Shown: piece after piece, positions 15,656 through 21,307 of the stretch
How the letters are laid out: the number at the start of each line of letters is the position of its first letter
Numbering within the stretch: the first letter of the stretch is position 1
DNA from: Flammeovirgaceae bacterium UBA5008
GTDB lineage: Bacteria > Bacteroidota > Bacteroidia > Cytophagales > Cyclobacteriaceae
Reading direction: 5' to 3'
Assembly (NCBI GenBank): GCA_002398365.1
Contig: DGYK01000040.1
Coordinates: 1 to 22,512 of the forward strand
DNA length: 22,512 bases
Notes under the pieces: generated by a model
Database searches by the model: none
Seen by the model: only the letters and a program-made list of their open reading frames with translations
What the model was told of the DNA's origin: nothing
Made by a program: the position numbers and the translations under genes

Positions 15656-16156
15656 CTACTGGACTAACGTATGGTTTGCCAAATATTTTGCCATCCACGA
15701 TTTTTCTACCGGAATTCTCCATTGTGTTTCCCATTCACCTTTGGTGGCCACCAGATTGTTGAACGTAATAGTTTGAGGAGTTAAAAAGCCGGATGCAAAC
15801 AATGGTTTTAGTTCTAATCGACCAAACAATTTAATTTCTTCATTGATGAGGAATGCGATCTTGGAAGCATCTAAAAAATTGATCCCTTGATTTTGAAGGT
15901 TTTTTAACACACGCACCGACCCGTCAATGGAGCAACCACTGGCATGGTGCACCCCTTCGTCTACAGCCAAGATCAAAAACTGCTTGAACAAAAGCTGAAA
16001 AGATGTTTTTAACGGTTGTCCATGCGCCTCCCAGCTTTCGCAAAACGATTTATATTCGGCATTTATTAGTTCAGCTTCTTTTTCTGTCAACTTTCGATCG
16101 GACTGATAAACCCAGATGCGTGTGTGAGATGGAAGGTTTTCAAAGTTGCTATACAT
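15656..16156 (-). CDS. Bacteroidota-specific conserved protein of unknown function (often misnamed ABC transporter ATPase)
   Basis: The start is ATG 16156, giving 166 residues. The longer frame from TTG 16174 is excluded because a perfect -7 box overlaps it. Recognisable family features are RIWVYQSDRKLTEKEAELI near the start, FCESWEAHGQPLKTSFQLLF, FLILAVDEGVHHASGCSIDGSVRVL in the middle, and a C-terminal TFNNLVATKGEWETQWRIPV...SWMAKYL. I know this as a widespread small protein of the phylum whose database name, ABC transporter ATPase, has no support: there is no Walker A or Walker B motif. The conserved GCSID segment suggests a buried active or binding site. It has no signal peptide, so it is cytoplasmic. 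Only 35 nt separate it from the PorE-like gene on the same strand. Confidence 0.78.
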   Translation of the reverse strand: MYSNFENLPSHTRIWVYQSDRKLTEKEAELINAEYKSFCESWEAHGQPLKTSFQLLFKQFLILAVDEGVHHASGCSIDGSVRVLKNLQNQGINFLDASKIAFLINEEIKLFGRLELKPLFASGFLTPQTITFNNLVATKGEWETQWRIPVEKSWMAKYLANHTLVQ

Positions 16157-16171
16157 AAATGAAAGATTACT

Positions 16172-16179
16172 CAAATATA
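16172..16179 (-). promoter_or_regulatory. -7 promoter box deciding the start of the 166-residue protein
   Basis: TATATTTG (16179-16172, minus strand) matches TAnnTTTG perfectly. Transcription would start near 16168, downstream of the TTG at 16174 and about 11 nt before ATG 16156. The -33 region is poor. Confidence 0.5.
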
Positions 16180-16248
16180 CTAGGTGAATACTTAAAGTTT
16201 AGTTCTTTGTGGGTAATATCAAATGAGCCATCCTACTTGTTTTTTCTT

Positions 16249-16256
16249 TACCTTTA
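16249..16256 (+). promoter_or_regulatory. Possible -7 box of the second toxin-antitoxin pair
   Basis: TACCTTTA has one mismatch to TAnnTTTG (A for the last G) and lies 18 nt before the antitoxin ATG at 16275. It shares a 100-bp divergent intergenic region with the promoter at 16172-16179. Confidence 0.3.
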
Positions 16257-16274
16257 TATGAAAGAACAATAATC

Positions 16275-16478
16275 ATGAAGCAGATCGTAGTTTCTGTGCC
16301 TGAAGAAAAATATGACTTCCTTATGGAATTGATGAAAAGTATGGATTTTGTAACCATATCTGATTCAATCGATATCCCAGAAGAACATAAATCATTGGTT
16401 AGTCATAGGAAGCAAACGGCTAATTTTGATTCAATGCATGATTGGAATGACCTTAAACATCAATGGAAGGTGCAGTAG
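16275..16478 (+). CDS. Putative antitoxin of the second module
   Basis: This is a 67-residue acidic protein, MKQIVVSVPEEKYDFLMELMKSMDFV at the start and NFDSMHDWNDLKHQWKVQ at the end. It begins like the small antitoxins that precede ParE-type toxins in Bacteroidota: a beta strand followed by a long helix with the L..LMKS.DFV pattern, then a flexible toxin-binding tail. It has no obvious HTH or complete ribbon-helix-helix. The role is inferred mainly from its position: its end overlaps the toxin gene by 16 nt on the same strand. Confidence 0.72.
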   Translation: MKQIVVSVPEEKYDFLMELMKSMDFVTISDSIDIPEEHKSLVSHRKQTANFDSMHDWNDLKHQWKVQ

Positions 16479-16777
16479 AATCAAGATTTAAGCTCCTGAT
16501 TGATGATCGGGCTTTGAAAGACATTGATCAGGCAACTCAGTACTACGAAGATCAAGTGCCTAATCTGGGCAACCGTTTCAGACAAGCAGTTTCGGATTCA
16601 TTTAACGCTCTACAAATCAATCCTTATTACCAGATTCGATATAGCACTTTTCGATGCTTACCACTTAAAAAATTTCCGTTCATGATCCATTATGAAGTGG
16701 ATGATGTAAGACGAGTTGTGATTGTTTATGCTGTAATCAACACTTATCTCGATCCCTCCCAATCTTGGCTAAAGTAA
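16463..16777 (+). CDS. ParE/RelE-superfamily toxin of the second module
   Basis: This is a 104-residue protein with the family pattern: FKLLIDDRALKDIDQATQYYEDQVPNLGNRFRQAVSDSFNALQINPYYQIRY in the first half and the final strands RCLPLKKFPFMIHYEVDDVRRVVIVYAVINT in the second. The NP..QIRY and R.LPLKKFPF signatures are typical of Bacteroidota RelE/ParE proteins. The toxic activity (gyrase poison or mRNA cleavage) cannot be told from sequence alone. The frame is intact and overlaps the antitoxin by 16 nt. It ends 6 nt from the convergent stop codon of the CCG-domain gene, with no terminator between them. It is distant in sequence from the toxin at 8371-8673, so it is not a recent duplicate. Confidence 0.88.
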   Translation: MEGAVESRFKLLIDDRALKDIDQATQYYEDQVPNLGNRFRQAVSDSFNALQINPYYQIRYSTFRCLPLKKFPFMIHYEVDDVRRVVIVYAVINTYLDPSQSWLK

Positions 16778-16783
16778 AGTAAG

Positions 16784-17563
16784 TTATTTGATCGACTCAG
16801 CAATTAGTTCTGCCAAATCTTTCACCTGCACGCTGCTTTCTTTTTCTTTGTTCTTCACCCCATCGGTCATCATGGTCATACAAAAAGGGCATGCTACGGC
16901 AATGGTGGAAGCTCCTGTGCTGAGTGCGTCTTCCGTGCGCGCGATGTTGATGTCTTGGTTTCCTTTTTCGGGTTCTTTAAACATTTGGGCACCACCGGCA
17001 CCACAGCACAAACCTGTGGTGCGACATTTCTTCATTTCTACTAAATCGGCATCCAGCGCTTGCAACACTTCGCGCGGAGCTTCATAAATGTTGTTGGCTC
17101 TTCCGAGATAACACGAGTCGTGGTAGGTAATTTTTTTACCTTTAAATGTACCACCACCGCTCAACTTGATTTTACCTTCGTTGATGAGCTGCTGCAGGAA
17201 TGTAGAATGGTGAATTACTTCATAATTGCCGCCTAACTCGGGATATTCATTTTTCAATGTATTGAAGCAGTGCGGGCAGGCAGTCACAATTTTCTTCACA
17301 TCATAGGCATTCAATACCTGAATATTGTTCATGGCCTGCATCTGAAATAAAAATTCATTGCCTGCCCTTCTGGCCGGATCTCCCGTACAGGTTTCTTCAT
17401 TGCCCAACACTGCAAAACGTGTCCCCACTGCATTTAAAATTTTAACAAATGCTTTGGTAACGCGCTTGGCGCGATCGTCAAATGAACCGGCACAACCTAC
17501 CCAAAACAACACTTCCGGTTTTTCTCCTTTTGCGGCCAAGTCGGCCATCGTTGGTGCATTCAT
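16784..17563 (-). CDS. CCG-domain (Fe-S)-binding protein, HdrB/GlcF-like
   Basis: I choose ATG 17563 (259 residues). The longer frame begins with TTG 17584 and would overlap the upstream gene by 11 nt. Two cysteine-rich CCG-type domains are visible: VLFWVGCAGSFDDRA with Cys24, EETCTGDPARRAGNE with Cys59, and TACPHC with Cys96/99; then YHDSCYLGR (Cys151), GLCCGAGGAQM (Cys186/187) and ACPFC (Cys225/228). Domains of this type hold the catalytic or electron-carrying cluster in heterodisulfide reductase subunit B and in glycolate or lactate oxidase iron-sulfur subunits. The TCTG in place of CCG in the first domain looks normal for this subfamily. The membrane 4Fe-4S partner is encoded two genes upstream in the same operon. 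Together they likely pass electrons between a soluble donor and the quinone pool; the donor is unknown. Confidence 0.85.
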   Translation of the reverse strand: MNAPTMADLAAKGEKPEVLFWVGCAGSFDDRAKRVTKAFVKILNAVGTRFAVLGNEETCTGDPARRAGNEFLFQMQAMNNIQVLNAYDVKKIVTACPHCFNTLKNEYPELGGNYEVIHHSTFLQQLINEGKIKLSGGGTFKGKKITYHDSCYLGRANNIYEAPREVLQALDADLVEMKKCRTTGLCCGAGGAQMFKEPEKGNQDINIARTEDALSTGASTIAVACPFCMTMMTDGVKNKEKESSVQVKDLAELIAESIK

Positions 17564-17573
17564 GTTACTAGGT

Positions 17574-18023
17574 TTAACCTCCAAATTGACGGAGGTGATG
17601 ATCTAAATGTTTATACATACCGATACCCCACTCCGCTGGAGTGAGCTTACCAAAAAATGGATGGGGATGATTGGTGGCGCCTTTCTCTCCAGCCGAAGAA
17701 AACTGCTTCAACAAAACAATTAATTTCTTTTTTTCCTCTTCAAAATTTTGCGAATTAGTGATTCGCAACTCATCGCTGGTGGGGCCATTATGACCAAAGT
17801 CACTGTTATCCGAATATTTCTTTCGAATCAAGGGCCCTAAAATCCGCCCGATGAAAACGCGCTTGGGTTTAATGATTCCGATGGCCATCTCAAGCCCTTT
17901 CCCACAATGCGCTACCATTTGATCTACCGTCATTTTTCCCCACTTGCGATCTGCCTCAGGGGTTAAAGCTTCAATTCGTTGAAGCATTTTTTCGGTAACA
18001 GTCGGATCAAAAAGTGTGCGCAT
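17574..18023 (-). CDS. DUF1569 (DinB-like) protein
   Basis: This is a 149-residue helical protein. KWGKMTVDQMVAHCGKGLEMAIG near residues 27-49 holds a His-Cys pair, and the C-terminal part HPHPFFGKLTPAEWGIGMYKHLDHHLRQFG has the clustered histidines of the DUF1569/DinB-like fold. A metal-dependent activity is likely, but its reaction is unknown. It sits between the two Fe-S genes, 26 nt after one and with its stop just before the start of the other, so it belongs to the operon. Its end, TTTGGAGGTTAA, includes a GGAGG placed 14 nt before the next gene's ATG at 17563, somewhat too far for an ideal ribosome binding site. Confidence 0.78.
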   Translation of the reverse strand: MRTLFDPTVTEKMLQRIEALTPEADRKWGKMTVDQMVAHCGKGLEMAIGIIKPKRVFIGRILGPLIRKKYSDNSDFGHNGPTSDELRITNSQNFEEEKKKLIVLLKQFSSAGEKGATNHPHPFFGKLTPAEWGIGMYKHLDHHLRQFGG

Positions 18024-18049
18024 GCCTAATTCTGTTTAAAGTTTTGACA

Positions 18050-19357
18050 CTAATCTTTTGACCAATTGAAACGATCAGATGGAGAAAACTTCCAAGGCGC
18101 AAAACTGGTTTCAATGTTTTGGAACATCGAGTTCCATTGAGCCGGAGAGCCACTTTCTTCCATGGCCACATAGCGTCTCATTTCCAGAATGATTTCCAAT
18201 GGATTAATTAATACGGGACAAGCCTCTACACATGCATTACAACTGGTGCATGCATTGATTTCTTCTTTGGTGATATAATCCCCCAATAACGATTTGCCAT
18301 CATTTAATCCCGGCCCACCGGCTGCCATGCTTTTGCCCACCTCTTCCAGTCGATCGCGGGTGTCCATCATAATTTTGCGTGGAGAAAGTTTTTTTCCGGT
18401 CAGGTTGGCAGGGCATTCGCTGGTGCAACGGCCACACTCTGTGCAGGAGTATGCTGCAATTAAATTTGCCTGACTGAGGTCGTTGATGTCCTTGCCACCG
18501 AATCGTCCCGGTTCCGCAGGTGTTGCAGCAGCAGTCTCAAGCCCGAGCATCGATTTCACCTCGTTGGTAACCACCGGCATGTTATTGATGTGTCCTTTAG
18601 CCTCCAACTTTGCAACATAAGTGTTCACAAAAGCGAGGAAAATATGAAGGTGCTTGGAGTAGGTAACGTATACGGTAAAGCCTAAAATACCGAGAATGTG
18701 AAACCACCAGGCAAAGCGCTCGATGATCACTAATGTGGAGGTATCGAGACCTTCAAATACAGGGATTAAAAATGAGCTAAAGAAAAGAGTACCAGTAGGG
18801 GTATAGTGATCTGTGCGGGTTTGTAATATTTGATCGGTGGCGTTCATAGTGAAGATGGCACCCATCAAAATAATTTCGATGGTAAGGATCAGATTGGCAT
18901 CCAAGCGAGGCCATTTTTTCATTTCGGCAGAATGAAAACGAGCGATATTCATCACATTTCTGCGAATCAAGAAAGCAATACAGGCTACCAATACAGCCAC
19001 CGCAAGGAACTCAAAGAAATTCATCAGAAAATGATAAAATCCACCGAGGTAAGGAGCAAAGATGCGGTGCGTTCCGGCAAGGCCATCAATAATAAACTCC
19101 AGCACCTCTAAGTTGATGATGAGAAACCCTGCGTAGATAAAAAAGTGCAATACAGCCGGAATCCACTTCTTAAACATTTTCTTCTGCCCAAAGGCAACCA
19201 GCAACACATTTTTGATGCGCTCTTGCGAAGGACCGGTTAAGGTCATCTTCTTGCCCAGCGCAATCGTTGATCGAATCTGCAAAACACGTTTTCTGATAAA
19301 GAAGCCGGCTACACCCAGGCTGATCAAAAAGAGAATTTGTTGTAATAGTGCCATCAT
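18050..19357 (-). CDS. Membrane-anchored 4Fe-4S dicluster electron-transfer protein
   Basis: This is a 435-residue protein. The first 240 residues hold about six membrane helices (around 4-22, 67-90, 108-130, 155-173, 190-210, 217-235). His71, His109 and His220 lie in or near helices and could bind heme, as in NarI/DsrM-type subunits. The soluble C-terminal part has two classical clusters: CTECGRCTSECP (Cys305, 308, 311, 315) and CTSCNACVEACP (Cys370, 373, 376, 380). This is the HdrC/GlcF-like half of a membrane Fe-S oxidoreductase whose CCG-domain half is encoded two genes downstream. It probably links a cytoplasmic oxidoreductase to menaquinone. Two ATG codons stand in a row at 19357 and 19354. 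The promoter box reads directly into them, so the mRNA may be leaderless. Confidence 0.87.
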   Translation of the reverse strand: MMALLQQILFLISLGVAGFFIRKRVLQIRSTIALGKKMTLTGPSQERIKNVLLVAFGQKKMFKKWIPAVLHFFIYAGFLIINLEVLEFIIDGLAGTHRIFAPYLGGFYHFLMNFFEFLAVAVLVACIAFLIRRNVMNIARFHSAEMKKWPRLDANLILTIEIILMGAIFTMNATDQILQTRTDHYTPTGTLFFSSFLIPVFEGLDTSTLVIIERFAWWFHILGILGFTVYVTYSKHLHIFLAFVNTYVAKLEAKGHINNMPVVTNEVKSMLGLETAAATPAEPGRFGGKDINDLSQANLIAAYSCTECGRCTSECPANLTGKKLSPRKIMMDTRDRLEEVGKSMAAGGPGLNDGKSLLGDYITKEEINACTSCNACVEACPVLINPLEIILEMRRYVAMEESGSPAQWNSMFQNIETSFAPWKFSPSDRFNWSKD

Positions 19358-19358
19358 T

Positions 19359-19390
19359 CAAACTTATGAATTCAAACCCAATGTGCCAAT
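19359..19390 (-). promoter_or_regulatory. Promoter of the Fe-S operon, abutting the start codon
   Basis: On the minus strand ATTG (19390-19387), a 20-nt spacer and a perfect TAAGTTTG (19366-19359) form a good Bacteroidota promoter. The last base of the box is one base away from ATG 19357, so the predicted transcription start (about 19355) falls on the start codons themselves. Confidence 0.5.
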
Positions 19391-19439
19391 GGATTGACTG
19401 AGGTCGCCCCGTTTTTATTTGCTTAAAATTTTACCAAGA

Positions 19440-19470
19440 TTTTCAAATTGACATAATTCTATTACTTTTG
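19440..19470 (+). promoter_or_regulatory. Promoter of tRNA-Phe
   Basis: TTTTC (19440-19444) is followed by a perfect -7 box TACTTTTG (19463-19470). The predicted start of transcription is near 19475, about 30 nt before the mature tRNA 5' end. The leader contains a small CAGAC/GTCTG hairpin. Confidence 0.5.
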
Positions 19471-19505
19471 TCGCCCCAGACAGCAAAAGTCTGAACAAAT
19501 CCAAC

Positions 19506-19578
19506 GGTGACGTAGCTCAGTTGGTAGAGCAAAGGACTGAAAATCCTTGTGTCGGGGGTTCAATTCCCTCCGTCACCA
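19506..19578 (+). tRNA. tRNA-Phe (GAA)
   Basis: This is a complete 73-nt cloverleaf. The acceptor stem is GGTGACG/CGTCACC (19506-19512 with 19571-19577) with discriminator A19578. The D-stem is GCTC/GAGC. The anticodon stem is AAGGA/TCCTT with loop CTGAAAA, so the anticodon is GAA at 19539-19541. The T-stem is GGGGG/CCCTC (one G-U pair) with loop TTCAATT. CCA is not encoded; the next bases are CAC. The 3' part is repeated downstream at 19836-19853, which marks it as an integration target. Confidence 0.97.
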
Positions 19579-19580
19579 CA
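19563..19580 (+). repeat. Left copy of the tRNA-tail direct repeat (att-like)
   Basis: ATTCCCTCCGTCACCACA spans the end of the T-loop, the 3' half of the T-stem, the 3' acceptor strand, the discriminator and two following bases. An identical 18-bp copy lies 273 bp downstream. Bases just outside the match differ. Confidence 0.85.
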
Positions 19581-19581
19581 C

Positions 19582-19610
19582 AAACCCCGACAAAATTGTT
19601 GGGGTTTTTT
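19582..19610 (+). terminator. Rho-independent terminator of tRNA-Phe, inside the inserted element
   Basis: CCCCGAC (19585-19591) and GTTGGGG (19598-19604) form a 7-bp stem (one G-U pair) with a 6-nt loop, followed by T6 (19605-19610). The flanking AAA/TTT extend the stem. It follows the tRNA by 4 nt. Confidence 0.9.
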
Positions 19611-19621
19611 GTTTTCAAGGC

Positions 19622-19835
19622 ATGCCATATTATACGTACATCTTGCTGAGCAAGCAGAATCTCTCCTTTTACAGGGGTTCAACAAATAATCTGGAGCGAA
19701 GACTATTACAACACAATAGTGGAAAGACACCTTCTACAAAGAGATACGTACCTTGTCTTTTAGTATAGTTTACCATCAAAAGCACGAAGCGATTGCTTTG
19801 GAAATGATCCTAAAAAAGCTGACCGCAGCGCTAAC
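19622..19835 (+). pseudogene. Decayed GIY-YIG endonuclease
   Basis: From ATG 19622 the frame gives 48 residues of a UvrC/SLX1-type small GIY-YIG nuclease. It shows PYYTYILLSKQNLSFYRGST (GIY-YIG core; the second motif reads YRG), NNLERRLLQHNSGKTPSTKRYVPCLLV with the catalytic-type Arg, and then a stop at 19766-19768. The next part of the domain continues in another frame from 19768: VYHQKHEAIALEMILKKL, which includes the expected Glu of the catalytic helix. The gene is therefore frameshifted just after CLLV, where about 7 extra bases would explain the shift. It also seems to lack a few residues after YHQ and is cut short at the right tRNA-tail repeat. Intact relatives have about 80-100 residues. 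It is very unlikely to be active. Confidence 0.8.
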
Positions 19836-19853
19836 ATTCCCTCCGTCACCACA
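19836..19853 (+). repeat. Right copy of the tRNA-tail direct repeat (att-like)
   Basis: This is an exact 18-bp copy of the tRNA-Phe 3' end region at 19563-19580. No other tRNA part precedes it, so it is not a second tRNA gene. Confidence 0.85.
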
Positions 19854-19877
19854 AGCTCGTATTTTGGGGGCTTTTTT
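19853..19877 (+). terminator. Second terminator, probably the original one of tRNA-Phe
   Basis: AAGCTC (19853-19858) pairs with GGGCTT (19868-19873) around a 9-nt loop and is followed by T's to 19877. It begins exactly at the end of the right tRNA-tail copy, as expected if it directly followed the tRNA before the insertion. Confidence 0.7.
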
Positions 19878-19899
19878 ATTCGCTTCATGGTTCTTTGAT

Positions 19900-19907
19900 T
19901 ACATTTG
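19900..19907 (+). promoter_or_regulatory. -7 box of the histidine kinase gene, deciding its start
   Basis: TACATTTG matches TAnnTTTG perfectly. Transcription would begin near 19911, downstream of the TTG at 19895 and about 13 nt before ATG 19925, so the ATG is the likely start. The -33 region is poor. Confidence 0.45.
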
Positions 19908-19924
19908 ACAGAACCTTTTCCCCA

Positions 19925-21307
19925 ATGGTGAAATCTGAAAGTTTCTTTCTGATGCTAATCATCACCTACGTTGCGCAGGCGACAGTGGGTCTTACGTTAG
20001 CATGCATTTTTTACTATTTCAGTAAATCTCTGAAAAAGCAATTTTTATTGGCCTGGTCTTTGGGATGGCTCTCTTTTGGCTTAGCGATGATATTCTTTAT
20101 TGTGCTTACAGCCGGTTATCGATGGCATCATGGCAATACCATTATTGGGCTTGTTATCAGTTGGCTTACATTGGTTTTTTCGTATGGTCAAATCTACATG
20201 CTCATTGTTGGCGTTCGCCAACTCAAGCGAGATGATTTTATTAACTGGCGCAAAGTAAGTTTGGCTCTAGGGGGAATTGCACTAGCTAGCGGCTTTTTGG
20301 TTCTTTTATATTCAGGTGACCCGACTTCTTCCAGCGAACGTTATTTTATTCGGGTGGGACTGCGGTACTTAATTGTATCCATCAGCTTCTTGATCACAGC
20401 CGTTTTCTTATTCCGTAAAATGTCTTCTGGAATAGGTATAAAGATTATGGCGGTTTCATTGATGATTTATGGTGCCATGCAAGCTTTTTATTTCGTAGTG
20501 GTAATCACTTTCATTACAGGTATGATTGCTCAGCCGTTCCCGGGCTATTTTGGGGTGATTGATTTGGTATTGATGTCGGGTATTGGTTTAGGGATGACAA
20601 TTTGGCTTTTAGAGGAGGAGAGAACGAAACTCGCTAAAACCAATAAAGAAATGGATAGTTTCTTTTACAGTACATCGCATGATTTACGTGCTCCTATTGC
20701 ATCCATTTTAGGGTTAGCCAACTTGGCTCGACTTGAGTTAAAAGATTCGATGGCCTTACATTATTTTGAAATGGTGGAGAATCGAGTGCGGAAAATGGAT
20801 AACGTGATAGCCGATATTTTACAGTTGGCGAGAAGTACGAAAGCAGATTTAAAAATGGAACGCGTTGATTTTAATAAGTTGCTGCAGGACGTAGCTGCGG
20901 ATATTAAGTTCAACAGCGGAGCGAAAGCAATCTCCCTACGCTATCAACCGAATCCAAATTACTTTTTGCAGTCTGATTATGGGCAGCTTCGTATCATATT
21001 AGGCAATCTGATTGGCAACGCAGTGAAATACCATTTTCTACAACAAGCAGATCCTTACATCGCGGTGCGGTTTATCGTATTGGCTTATGAGATTGTGATT
21101 GAGGTAGAAGACAATGGCATCGGCATTGATAAGGAATACCATGAAAAAATATTCACCATGTTTTATCGGGCTTCTACACAATCAGAAGGCACTGGCTTAG
21201 GTTTATATATTGCCATGGAAGCGGTTTCGAAGTTGAATGGAACCATCACGGTCCGTTCGGAGCTAGGTAAGGGCAGCGTGTTTACCGTGCGATTACCTAA
21301 GAATTAG
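19925..21307 (+). CDS. Membrane sensor histidine kinase (orphan)
   Basis: This protein has 460 residues from ATG 19925; the frame extends to TTG 19895, but that lies upstream of the promoter box. The first 230 residues contain about seven membrane helices with short loops and no large periplasmic domain, so it likely senses something in or near the membrane. The kinase core is complete: HisKA with FFYSTSHDLRAPIASILG (His252), N-box GNLIGNAVKYH (Asn365), D-box VEDNGIGID (Asp396) and G2 box GTGLGLYIA (422-430). It autophosphorylates on His252 and hands the phosphate to a response regulator. None is encoded next to it, so the partner is elsewhere. Its 3' end overlaps the convergent flavoprotein gene by 11 bp. 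Confidence 0.92.
   Translation: MVKSESFFLMLIITYVAQATVGLTLACIFYYFSKSLKKQFLLAWSLGWLSFGLAMIFFIVLTAGYRWHHGNTIIGLVISWLTLVFSYGQIYMLIVGVRQLKRDDFINWRKVSLALGGIALASGFLVLLYSGDPTSSSERYFIRVGLRYLIVSISFLITAVFLFRKMSSGIGIKIMAVSLMIYGAMQAFYFVVVITFITGMIAQPFPGYFGVIDLVLMSGIGLGMTIWLLEEERTKLAKTNKEMDSFFYSTSHDLRAPIASILGLANLARLELKDSMALHYFEMVENRVRKMDNVIADILQLARSTKADLKMERVDFNKLLQDVAADIKFNSGAKAISLRYQPNPNYFLQSDYGQLRIILGNLIGNAVKYHFLQQADPYIAVRFIVLAYEIVIEVEDNGIGIDKEYHEKIFTMFYRASTQSEGTGLGLYIAMEAVSKLNGTITVRSELGKGSVFTVRLPKN

Larger units (their letters stand above)
19563..19835 (+). mobile_element. Minimal tRNA-tail-inserted element remnant carrying a GIY-YIG gene
   Basis: The 273 bp between the starts of the two tRNA-tail copies contain only a terminator and a decayed GIY-YIG endonuclease gene. 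Direct repeats of the tRNA 3' end are the classic trace of insertion there: the element carries its own copy of the tail and keeps the tRNA intact. No integrase is left, so either it is an internal deletion of a larger island or the GIY-YIG enzyme itself made the cut. Confidence 0.65.

Noticed and set aside
16157..16174. TTG-initiated extension of the 166-residue protein
   Set aside because: A perfect TATATTTG box (16179-16172) overlaps the TTG, so the start must be ATG 16156.
19836..19853. A second, partial tRNA gene
   Set aside because: Only the 3' 18 bp are present and no D-arm or anticodon arm precedes them. It is a tail duplication from integration.
19895..19924. TTG-initiated extension of the histidine kinase
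   Set aside because: A perfect -7 box (19900-19907) overlaps the extension, so the mRNA would start downstream of this TTG.
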